From Baekduia soli (GTDB lineage Bacteria > Actinomycetota > Thermoleophilia > Solirubrobacterales > Solirubrobacteraceae), in the NCBI RefSeq assembly GCF_007970665.1, contig NZ_CP042430.1:992001-1056000 (forward strand): 64,000 nt of DNA. The letters run 5' to 3'. A program made the translations under genes and the position numbers. The stretch's first letter is position 1; every line of letters starts with the position of its first letter. Shown in pieces: positions 36,242-43,826 of this stretch. The notes beneath the pieces were generated by a model. That model had not been told where the DNA came from. It made no database searches and saw only the letters and a program-made list of their open reading frames with translations.

Positions 36242-37341
36242 TCGGGGCCCCACGCCACCACGGCCGCGCGGCCGGGAACCTGCGCGGCGGCTGGACCGGC
36301 GACGTCGTCGACGCCGACCTGCATGCGGTGGTCGGCTCGGCCGACGTGCTGCGCCCCCACCTGGCCCCGCAGTGGATCGAGTGGATCGACGAGACCGGCT
36401 TCCGTGCCCCGCCGTGGCAGGGGGCGCTCTACCCGCCGGGCGCCGAGACGACGGTCGACCCGGTGTGGCGGGAGCCGGGCGGCGAGCCGCCCGGGACCAC
36501 GCTGGCCGGCACGCAGCGCCAGGTCCTCGACGCCCTGGCGCCCAGTGCGGCGATCCTGCACTGCTCGTGGGGCATCGAGACGATCCGCCACCCCGACTTC
36601 GCCGCCGGCCTGGCCTCGGCCGTCAACGACTGGCTCATCGCGGAGTGGCTCGAGCGCGACCCGCGGCTGCGCGCCTCGCTCGTCGTGCCGGCCTTCGTGC
36701 CGGAGGAGGCGGCGCGTGAGATCGACCGCGTCGGCGGCCACCCGGGCTTCGTCGGCGTGTTCCTGCCGTCGCGCTCGACCCGGCTGTACGGGCAGCGGCC
36801 GTGGCAGCCGATGTTCGACGCCATCGTGCGCAACGACCTCGTCGCGTGCCTGCACTACGGCGGGACGCCCGACGCGCCGGGGCCGGCGGGGGCGGAGTCG
36901 TGGTTCATGGAGGACTACGTCGCGGCGCACGTGACCGCCTTCCAGGCCCAGCTCGCCAGCCTGGTCATCGAGGGACTGTTCCAGCGCTGCCCCGGCCTGC
37001 GCGTCGCGTTCCTGGAGTCCGGCTTCAGCTGGCTGGGCCCCCTGCTCTGGCGCCTGGACCGCGAGTGGCCGGGGCTGCGGCGCGAGGTCCCGTGGCTGAA
37101 CCGCGCGCCCTCGGCCATCGTCCGCGAGCACATCCGCTTCAGCGTGCAGCCCATCGACGCCGGGCCGCCGGAGGCCTTCCGTCGCGCCGTGGAGTGGCTG
37201 GGCTCCGACGAGCTGCTCATGTTCTCCACCGACCACCCCCACGGCCACGAGCGCGACGTCTCGGTCCTGCTCGAGGCGCTGCCGCCGTCCGCGCACCGCC
37301 TGGTCATGGCCGACAACGCCCGTACCCACTTCCGGCTCTGA
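36238..37341 (+). CDS. amidohydrolase-family protein (second of a pair)
   Basis: A 367-residue paralogue of the preceding gene, in the same amidohydrolase_2 group but clearly diverged. It has VVDADLHAVVG (DxH element), LVACLHYGG (His), RVAFLESGFSWLGPLLWRLDR and FSTDHPHGHERD (Asp of the active site). It starts by ATGA overlap, so the two are made together and may form a heteromer. Copies in tandem with different sequences are seen in catabolic clusters where each subunit has its own role. 35 bp separate it from the M24 gene downstream, so cotranscription is likely. Confidence 0.85.
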   Translation: MIGAPRHHGRAAGNLRGGWTGDVVDADLHAVVGSADVLRPHLAPQWIEWIDETGFRAPPWQGALYPPGAETTVDPVWREPGGEPPGTTLAGTQRQVLDALAPSAAILHCSWGIETIRHPDFAAGLASAVNDWLIAEWLERDPRLRASLVVPAFVPEEAAREIDRVGGHPGFVGVFLPSRSTRLYGQRPWQPMFDAIVRNDLVACLHYGGTPDAPGPAGAESWFMEDYVAAHVTAFQAQLASLVIEGLFQRCPGLRVAFLESGFSWLGPLLWRLDREWPGLRREVPWLNRAPSAIVREHIRFSVQPIDAGPPEAFRRAVEWLGSDELLMFSTDHPHGHERDVSVLLEALPPSAHRLVMADNARTHFRL

Positions 37342-37376
37342 GCCGGCCCCCGACCGACCCATCCGACAGGAGCCCC

Positions 37377-38657
37377 GTGTCCTCGAACCCGTTCGTCGCC
37401 CCGCCGTACGAGCCGCGCCCCGCGCAGCTGTGCAACCTGCCGCGCCTGCTGGACATGATGGAGCAGCGGGGGATGGACGCGATCTTCTCCTACTACGCGC
37501 CCAACGTCACCTACCTGAGCAACTACGCGACGGCCTCCAGCGCCGTGCTCGACGAGCTCAACAGCTACTGCGTGGTCATCCTCTCGCGCACGCAGCCCGA
37601 CCACCCGATCCTGATCTTCCCCGACTTCGAGATCAACTACTTCAACTATCAGCCGACGTGGATCAAGGACCTGCGGCCCTACCGCAGCCTCATGGCGCTG
37701 GCCGACCGGCCCGACACGAGCATCGACATCTTCCTGTCCGAGGAGCTCAAGACCAAGGACTGGGTCCTGGAGCTGCGCGACAAGTACGCGCCCAACCTCA
37801 TCACCGCGGCGGTCGACGCCCTGAAGGACCTGGGCCTGGCCAACGCGCGGATCGGCTTCGACAACCTGTCCTACGCGCCCGAGGTCACCAAGCGCCTGCC
37901 CGGCATCGAGGTCGTCGACGGCTACCGCGGCCTGAAGTGGGTGCGCATGATCAAGAGCGACAGCGAGATCGCGCTCATGCGCAAGTCCCAGCGGCTCAAC
38001 CAGGAGGCCATCACCCGCACGGTCGCCGCCGGCGGCGCGGGGATGACGTGGTTCGAGCTCAACGACGCCTACTTCCGCAACGTCATCGACCTCGGCGGCT
38101 TCGTCTTCGACCGCGGCAGCATGGTGCTCTTCAACCCCAAGGGCACCGACCCCACGCTGCAGATCTCCACGGGCCTGGAGACCGACTACACCCTCGAGCA
38201 GGGCACGCACGTCATGTTCGACTGCCACGGCCGCTGGAACCGCTACTGCTGGGACGGCGGCAAGACGTGGATCGTCGACGGCGAGCCCCAGGGACGCGGC
38301 AAGGCCGTGGCCGAGGCGACGGCGATGGCCATGCTCGAGCTCATGGACGTCTGCCGGCCGGGGATGAAGCTCAGCGACCTCTCGCGTGCGGCGCGCAAGG
38401 TGATGGCCAAGACGGACCGCGAGATGTCCGAGAAGGCCTACATCTTCTTCCACGGCGTCGGGCTGGAGAACAGCGACCGCGAGTGGGGCGGCGAGCTGGA
38501 CTGGACGATGGAGAAGAACATGGTGATCTCCGCGCACGTCGCGTCGCCCGGCGGGCCGAACATCCGCCACTACATCGAGGAGGTCGGCGTGGTCACCGAC
38601 CACGGCATCGACCGCTTCTTCACCTGGGACGCGACGGAGCCGCTCGTCAACCCCTAG
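37377..38657 (+). CDS. M24 (creatinase/Xaa-Pro aminopeptidase-fold) enzyme
   Basis: A 426-residue pita-bread-fold protein. The N-terminal creatinase-like domain (1-170) includes MDAIFSYYAPNVTYLSNYAT. The C-terminal domain (180-420) holds the metal-site pattern: MFDCHGRWNRYCWDGG (Asp-x10-Asp), FFHGVGLENSD (His), and HYIEEVGVVTDHG (Glu). The five-ligand set looks complete or nearly so. The start is GTG 37377 with ACAGGAG 4-5 nt upstream. Members hydrolyse Xaa-Pro bonds or small amides such as creatine. Next to two amidohydrolases and hydantoinase-type genes, an amide-bond substrate is plausible. The stop overlaps the convergent CoA-ligase stop by 4 bp. Confidence 0.86.
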   Translation: MSSNPFVAPPYEPRPAQLCNLPRLLDMMEQRGMDAIFSYYAPNVTYLSNYATASSAVLDELNSYCVVILSRTQPDHPILIFPDFEINYFNYQPTWIKDLRPYRSLMALADRPDTSIDIFLSEELKTKDWVLELRDKYAPNLITAAVDALKDLGLANARIGFDNLSYAPEVTKRLPGIEVVDGYRGLKWVRMIKSDSEIALMRKSQRLNQEAITRTVAAGGAGMTWFELNDAYFRNVIDLGGFVFDRGSMVLFNPKGTDPTLQISTGLETDYTLEQGTHVMFDCHGRWNRYCWDGGKTWIVDGEPQGRGKAVAEATAMAMLELMDVCRPGMKLSDLSRAARKVMAKTDREMSEKAYIFFHGVGLENSDREWGGELDWTMEKNMVISAHVASPGGPNIRHYIEEVGVVTDHGIDRFFTWDATEPLVNP

Positions 38658-39988
38658 GCGCCGTCGGCGACGCGGTGCACGAGCTGGACCTTGGCCGCCC
38701 CGGGGCGGGCCAGGGTCCCGGGCTCGAGCACGGCGACGTCGGCGGAGAAGACCAGGCGGCTGTGGATCGACCGGGTCAGGTCGTCTGCCAGGGCCGCCTC
38801 GCCCTCGCCCGGGGCGCGCTCGACCTCGACGCGCAGCGGACGCTGCGTCGAGTGGCCCTCGAAGTCGGCGACGATCCGCATCGCGCCGGTCGTCCGCGGG
38901 CGGAAGGCCGTGACGATCTCCTGGACGGCGGTCGGCCAGACGTTGATGCCGCGCACGAGCAGCATGTCGTCCGTGCGCCCGAAGCACCGCAGGCGGTAGC
39001 TCGTGCGCCCGCAGGAGCACCGGCCGGTGCCCAGGACCTCGACGTGGTCCCGGCTGCGGAAGCGCAGGTGGGCCGAGGCCTCGCGCTGCAGCGCCGAGTA
39101 GACGATCTCGCCGACGGCGCCGGCCTCGGGCTCGACGTGCTCACCGGTGACGGGGTCGATGAGCTCGGCGAGGACGAGGTCGTGGCCGATGAAGTGCATC
39201 CCGTCGCCGGCCTCGCACTCGGCCCAGATGATCGTGGCGATGTCCGAGTTGCCCAGGACCTCACGGCACGTCGCGCCCCAGGTCTCCTCGATGCGCTCTC
39301 GCACGGCCGGGATGCCCCCGCCTGGCTCGCCGCCGACCACGAGCGCCCGGACGCCCAGGTCGCGGGCCGCCACCCCGAGGATGTCCGGCGCGCGCTCGCC
39401 GAGGTACAGCGCGAAGTTCGGCGCGGTGCACACGACCGTGGCGCCGAGGTCGCGCGCGACGACCAGCAGGCGCTCCACGCCGGCCTCGGCGCCGATGGGC
39501 AGGATCGTCGCGCCGGCGGTCCGCAGCATGTGCATGACGGGCACGCCGCCGGCGAAGCCCTTGCTCATCGACCACGCGTGCAGCACGCGGTCGGCCGGGC
39601 GCACGCCCGACGCGCGGAACGCGCGAGCGCCGAGCTGCGCCCACGTCTGCACGTCGGCGTCCGTCAGCCCGATGTAGGACGGCGAGCCCGTCGTGCCCGA
39701 GGTCGCCTGGACCTGGGCGACCTGGTCTAGGGGCACGCCGAGGTGCGAGCCCAGCGGCGGATCGGCGGCGAGGCTGGCCCGCACGTCGGCCTTCTCGGTG
39801 AACGGCACGCGGCGCAGGTCGTCCCAGGACCGCGCGGCGAAGTCCGGCCCGATGCCGGCCGCCTCCAGGCGCCGGCGGTGGAACGCGGAGCGCTCGCGGA
39901 GGCCCTGCAGCTGCGCGGTGAACAGCTCGAGCTGGCGGCCGGCGACGGCCTTCCAGGGCTCGAGTTCGATGGGGTCTGGTCTGGGCAC
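38654..39988 (-). CDS. phenylacetate-CoA ligase (PaaK)-like adenylate-forming enzyme
   Basis: A 444-residue AMP-forming ligase of the PaaK group. Motifs: the P-loop QATSGTTGSP (about 95-104), LVVGGEPGGG, EIVYSALQREA and the hinge/C-domain FGRTDDMLLVRGINVWPTAV. It would activate an aryl or acyl acid to its CoA thioester. A Cys pair (GRCSCGRT) before the hinge recalls the metal-binding cysteines seen in some PaaK-like ligases. The gene is divergent from the SDR gene (46 bp between starts). Within the island it is the natural enzyme to trap an acid formed by a carboxylase, the role that benzoylacetate-CoA ligase plays beside acetophenone carboxylase. Confidence 0.9.
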   Translation of the reverse strand: MPRPDPIELEPWKAVAGRQLELFTAQLQGLRERSAFHRRRLEAAGIGPDFAARSWDDLRRVPFTEKADVRASLAADPPLGSHLGVPLDQVAQVQATSGTTGSPSYIGLTDADVQTWAQLGARAFRASGVRPADRVLHAWSMSKGFAGGVPVMHMLRTAGATILPIGAEAGVERLLVVARDLGATVVCTAPNFALYLGERAPDILGVAARDLGVRALVVGGEPGGGIPAVRERIEETWGATCREVLGNSDIATIIWAECEAGDGMHFIGHDLVLAELIDPVTGEHVEPEAGAVGEIVYSALQREASAHLRFRSRDHVEVLGTGRCSCGRTSYRLRCFGRTDDMLLVRGINVWPTAVQEIVTAFRPRTTGAMRIVADFEGHSTQRPLRVEVERAPGEGEAALADDLTRSIHSRLVFSADVAVLEPGTLARPGAAKVQLVHRVADGA

Positions 39989-40034
39989 GGCGCCACTCTA
40001 CGCGCCCGACCGCCCGGTCGGGGAGGATGGCCCC

Positions 40035-40859
40035 ATGAACGCAAGCTTGGAGTCCGACGGCGCGGCGGCCCCGGTCGCGCTGGTCACCGGCGGCGCCTCG
40101 GGGATCGGCGCGGGGGTCGCGGAGCTGCTCGGCGAGCGCGGGGCCCACGTCGTCGTGGCCGACGTCAACCTCGCCGGGGCCGAGGCCGTGGCCGGGCGGA
40201 TCGCGTCCGCCGGCGGCCGCGCCGAGGCCGCGGCGCTCGACGTCGGCGACCGGGAGGCGTGCGGCCGCGTCTTCGCGGGGCTGCGCGAGCGCGGCGCCAC
40301 GGCGACGCAACTCGTCAACTGCGCCGGGCTGAACCGGCGCGCGAGCCTGCTCGACGTCACCCCGGAGGACTGGCGCCTGGTGCAGGGCACCAACCTGGAC
40401 GGGACGCTGCTGTGCTCGCAGGCCTTCGTGCGCGAGCTGGACGCCGACCCGCACCCTGGCGCGGCGATCGTGAACATCACGTCGCTGCTGGCCCACTTCG
40501 GCGCGGGCAACTACGCCTCCTACTCGACGACGAAGGGCGCCGTGGCGATGCTCACGCGCTGCCTGGCCGTCGAGCTGGCCCCGCGCGGCATCCGCGTCAA
40601 CGCGGTCAGCCCCGGGTTCATCGAGACCGCGCTGTCGGCGAGGATCTTCCGGGTCGAGCCCTACCGCAGCTCGATCCTCGCGCGCACCCCGGCCGCGCGC
40701 TTCGGCCAGCCGGTCGACGTGGCCCGCGTCGTGGCGTTCCTGCTGTCGGCCGACGCGGGGTTCGTCACCGGCCAGGTGCTGCCCGTCGACGGCGGGGTGA
40801 CCGCAGGAGAGCCGGCGATGACGCCCCCCAGCGACGCCGAGATCGCCGCGCTGGGATGA
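40035..40859 (+). CDS. short-chain dehydrogenase/reductase (SDR)
   Basis: A classical 274-residue SDR. Seen: nucleotide loop VTGGASGIGAGVAELLGERG (about 17-36), NCAGLN (NNAG position), catalytic Ser in VNITSLLAHFG, YASYSTTKG (YxxxK, with Tyr and Lys intact), and the C-terminal VTGQVLPVDGGVT. An Asp after the second strand (VVADVN) favours NAD(H). The start at 40035 has GGAGG 7-8 nt upstream. The stop overlaps the GNAT gene (ATGA). It may oxidise a secondary alcohol or reduce a ketone in the island's pathway, analogous to 1-phenylethanol dehydrogenase. The substrate is not known. Confidence 0.9.
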   Translation: MNASLESDGAAAPVALVTGGASGIGAGVAELLGERGAHVVVADVNLAGAEAVAGRIASAGGRAEAAALDVGDREACGRVFAGLRERGATATQLVNCAGLNRRASLLDVTPEDWRLVQGTNLDGTLLCSQAFVRELDADPHPGAAIVNITSLLAHFGAGNYASYSTTKGAVAMLTRCLAVELAPRGIRVNAVSPGFIETALSARIFRVEPYRSSILARTPAARFGQPVDVARVVAFLLSADAGFVTGQVLPVDGGVTAGEPAMTPPSDAEIAALG

Positions 40860-41869
40860 GCGCCCCGACGCTGCGCACCGAGCGCCTGGTGCTCCGCGCC
40901 GCCGGCCCGCAGGACGTCGCGCCCAACCGCGACATGTGCGCCGACCCCGAGGTCCAGCGGTTCCTCGGCGGTCCCGTCGGCCCCCATGAGGCCTTCGTCA
41001 ACCTGACCTCCCACGCCGGGCACTGGGCGGTGCGGGGCTACGGTCAGTGGATCGTGCGGCGGGCGAGCGACGACGCCTTCCTCGGGCGGGTCGGCCTGTA
41101 CGAGCCCGACGGCTGGCCCGGCCTGGAGATCGGCTGGAAGCTGGCCCGCCACGCCTGGGGCGCCGGCTATGCCGAGGAGGCCGCGCGGGCGGCGATCGGC
41201 TGGGCGTTCACCGCGCTGCAGGCGCCTCGGCTCATCTCGCTCATCGTGCCCGACAACGCGCCCTCGGCGCGCCTGGCCGCGCGACTGGGCCACGTCGCGC
41301 AGGACACCGTCGAGTTGCTCGGCACGCGGGCGGTGCGCCACATGCTGGAGCGGCCGCCGGGCGACGCGCCGCTGGCGCTCCGGGCCGCCGGCCCCGGCGA
41401 CGGTCCTCGGATCGCCGCCGACGTGCGCGCCGCGTTCGATCGCTACATCGACTTCTCGCCGCCGGGCTGGACGCCGCCGCCGGCGCCCGACGACGACGAG
41501 GCCGACCTGCTCGGCCGGCCGGCCTACCGCTGCGTGCTGGCCGAGCCCGGTGGCGTGCTGGCCGGGCACGTCGCGTGGTGGCCCGCGGTGGACTCGCGCC
41601 TGGGGTCCGACGATCCCGGCCTCGCGCACCTGCGCCGCCTGTTCGTGCACCCGGGCTGGTGGGGCGCCGGGCTGGCCCGGCGGCTGCTGGCCGTGGCCGT
41701 GCAGGACGCCCGGGCCCACGGCTTTGAGCGCATGCGCCTCACGACGCCGGGCGGACAGGGCCGGGCGCGCCGGTTCTACGAGCGCGAGGGGTGGCGCGCG
41801 GACGGGCCGCCGTCGGAGGACGAGGCCTTCGGGATGCCCACGATCCAGTACGTCCGCGACCTGGGCTGA
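40856..41869 (+). CDS. double GNAT N-acetyltransferase
   Basis: A 337-residue fusion of two GNAT domains. The first (1-165) has the RimJ/RimL pattern LRTERLVLRAAGPQDV and GLEIGWKLARHAWGAGYAEEAARA, with the acetyl-CoA loop W-G-x-G-Y-A. The second (175-337) has LRRLFVHPGWWGAGLARRLL (loop G-W-W-G-A-G-L-A) and ends RRFYEREGWR. Both acetyl-CoA loops look usable. It is coupled to the SDR by ATGA. The substrate is unknown. It could detoxify an amine intermediate. A perfect 11-bp hairpin follows. Confidence 0.85.
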   Translation: MSAPTLRTERLVLRAAGPQDVAPNRDMCADPEVQRFLGGPVGPHEAFVNLTSHAGHWAVRGYGQWIVRRASDDAFLGRVGLYEPDGWPGLEIGWKLARHAWGAGYAEEAARAAIGWAFTALQAPRLISLIVPDNAPSARLAARLGHVAQDTVELLGTRAVRHMLERPPGDAPLALRAAGPGDGPRIAADVRAAFDRYIDFSPPGWTPPPAPDDDEADLLGRPAYRCVLAEPGGVLAGHVAWWPAVDSRLGSDDPGLAHLRRLFVHPGWWGAGLARRLLAVAVQDARAHGFERMRLTTPGGQGRARRFYEREGWRADGPPSEDEAFGMPTIQYVRDLG

Positions 41870-41883
41870 CGCCGGGACGGCGC

Positions 41884-41910
41884 GGGGCGGCGGCAGACGG
41901 CCGCCGCCCC
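41884..41910. terminator. bidirectional GC hairpin between convergent genes
   Basis: GGGGCGGCGGC (41884-41894) pairs perfectly with GCCGCCGCCCC (41900-41910) over a 5-nt loop. It lies between the stop of the double GNAT gene and the stop of the minus-strand hydrolase gene, so it can serve both strands. Confidence 0.7.
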
Positions 41911-41926
41911 GGGGTCCCGTGATGCC

Positions 41927-43567
41927 CTAGGGCTGGACGGTGGCCGGCTTGACGTGCAGCCCGCCGGCGCGTGCCTCACGGCCGCCGGCCGCCGGCAGCT
42001 CCAGGGCCTTGGCCGCGCCCTGGGGCGCGGCCTGCGCCTGGGGCTGGGGCTGGGCGAACGGCACGTCCTGGCGGCAGGTCGTCCCCGCCGCGGGCAGCGT
42101 GCCGTCGAACAGGTAGCCCTCCACGGCCGAGTCGATGCACGGCGAGTTGCCGCCGTAGGCCGTGTGGCCGTCGCCGAGCATCGTCAGCAGGCGGGCGTTG
42201 CCCAGGTCACGGACCAGCGCCTTGGCGCCCCGGTAGGGCGTCGCGGGGTCGTAGGTCGTGGCGACCACGAGCGGCGTGCTCGCGCCCTCGGGGACCGTGA
42301 ACGGCCCGCTGTAGCGGCCGTCCGGGCGGACGTCGAACAGGCTGTAGTTCAACTCGACGTAGCCGTTGTTGAGCCAGAAGTGGTCGAACGTGTCGTAGGA
42401 GGTCTTCCCGGCCCTCACGTAGCGGTCGACGTCGCCCTTCTTGTACTTCTGCTCGATGGCGCCGATGAGGAAGTAGCCGTCGGTGCCGGGGTCGTAGCTG
42501 CCGTCGTCCTGGCGCCCGTAGGCCCCGTCGGAGTCCAGCCGGATGAGGGAGCCGTCGCCGGCGGCGGCCGCGGCGAGGTCCTGGGCGATGTACGGCCAGA
42601 ACTGCTTGGCGTACAGGTTGTACAGCGTCGCGTTGATGATGTCGTCGCCGGTCACCGGGCGCGGGTCGGGCGTGTAGCCGTCCGCCGGGATCGGGTTGGC
42701 GTTGGCCGCTGCGACGAGCTCGTCGAACGCGTCCCAGGGGTCGCCTCCGCCGAAGCCCAGGCAGTCGGCCTGGTCCACCGCGCAGGCCTGGAAGAAACGG
42801 CCGAGCGCCCGCTCGAACGCACTGGTCTGGGCCTGCAGGTCGGATTGCGGGTCGTTGATGTAGCTCGTGGCGTCGACGGGGCCGTCGAGGACGACGTGGC
42901 CGAGCTTGTCCGGGAACAGGCTGGCGTAGGTCGCCCCGAGGAACGTGCCGTAGGAGAAGCCCAGGTAGTTGAGCTTGTCGTCGCCGACGGCGCGGCGCAG
43001 CAGGTCGAGGTCGCGCGCCACGTTGCCCGTGGTGACGTAGGGCAGGATCGCGCCGTTGAGCTGCTTGCAGCGGTTGACGTAGAACTGGTCCTTGGCGACC
43101 AGGGCGTTCACGTCGAGGTTCTCCGGCGTCGTGAACGGCTCGGAGTAGATGCCCTGCGTCTCCTGGTTGACCTTGCAGTCCAGCGGCGAGCCGTCGTCGA
43201 CGCCGGTGCCGCGCGGGTCGAAGCCGACGATGTCGTAGCGCTCGTTGAGCTTGGCGTACAGGGAGTCGGCCGTCGCGCGCACGAAGTCGACCCCCGAGGC
43301 GCCGGGGCCGCCGGGGTTGGTGAAGAGGGAGCCGATGCGGCGGCCGGGCCCGGTCGCCACCTTGCGGATGAGCGCGACGTGGTAGTCGCCCTTGCTGCGG
43401 CGGGAGTAGTCGAGCGGGACGGTCGCCGTGGCGCACTGCAGGCCGTCCTGGCAGTCCTGCCAGTCCAGGCTGGGGACCGAGGTCCTGGCGTGTGCGGCGG
43501 GCGCGAGCAGCGCGGCCGTCCCCACGGCGAGGAACGCAGCCCGCAGGCTGCGTCGGAGCGATGTCAT
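41927..43567 (-). CDS. secreted alpha/beta hydrolase of the tripeptidyl-aminopeptidase (TAP) type
   Basis: A 546-residue exported serine hydrolase. Signal peptide about 1-27 (RRSLRAAFLAVGTAALLAPAAHA). Nucleophile elbow GFSYGT at about 205. Oxyanion region NPGGPGASGVDF with the DPRGTG element. The C-terminal TAP-like lid/domain contains TYDPATPYRGAKAL (acid) and GDGHTAYGGNSPCID (His). Several Cys probably form disulfides outside the cell. GGGAGG ends 4 nt before the ATG at 43567, one of the better ribosome sites here. A perfect inverted repeat lies 19-41 nt upstream of the ATG. Likely releases peptides or ester/amide groups from exogenous substrates. Confidence 0.9.
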   Translation of the reverse strand: MTSLRRSLRAAFLAVGTAALLAPAAHARTSVPSLDWQDCQDGLQCATATVPLDYSRRSKGDYHVALIRKVATGPGRRIGSLFTNPGGPGASGVDFVRATADSLYAKLNERYDIVGFDPRGTGVDDGSPLDCKVNQETQGIYSEPFTTPENLDVNALVAKDQFYVNRCKQLNGAILPYVTTGNVARDLDLLRRAVGDDKLNYLGFSYGTFLGATYASLFPDKLGHVVLDGPVDATSYINDPQSDLQAQTSAFERALGRFFQACAVDQADCLGFGGGDPWDAFDELVAAANANPIPADGYTPDPRPVTGDDIINATLYNLYAKQFWPYIAQDLAAAAAGDGSLIRLDSDGAYGRQDDGSYDPGTDGYFLIGAIEQKYKKGDVDRYVRAGKTSYDTFDHFWLNNGYVELNYSLFDVRPDGRYSGPFTVPEGASTPLVVATTYDPATPYRGAKALVRDLGNARLLTMLGDGHTAYGGNSPCIDSAVEGYLFDGTLPAAGTTCRQDVPFAQPQPQAQAAPQGAAKALELPAAGGREARAGGLHVKPATVQP

Positions 43568-43585
43568 GGATCCTCCCGGATTCTC

Positions 43586-43608
43586 GGGCTCCCTCGGGAC
43601 GGGAGCCC
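43586..43608 (-). promoter_or_regulatory. 8+7+8 inverted repeat upstream of the secreted hydrolase gene
   Basis: GGGCTCCC and GGGAGCCC surround a 7-nt spacer, 19 nt before the ATG. It may be an operator or a 5' UTR hairpin. The distance from the Shine-Dalgarno site means it would not block ribosome binding directly. The remaining space to 43826 holds no gene that I can support. Confidence 0.5.
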
Positions 43609-43826
43609 AATGCTGGCCGGGTTCCTACCAGGTGCGAGGCCCTCGATGGGATTTCCGGTCCGCCGGCCCCGACACGTCCGGGACCAGGCGGCGTTGCGCC
43701 ACGCAGTTCTTGATCCCGGGGCCGAGGCAGGCGTTGACGTACACGGCGACGAACGGGTTGGCCGCCGTGCCGCCGAAGTGCTCGATCGTCAGGGGCCGAG
43801 GATGTCGGGCAGCTCGAGCGCGTTGG

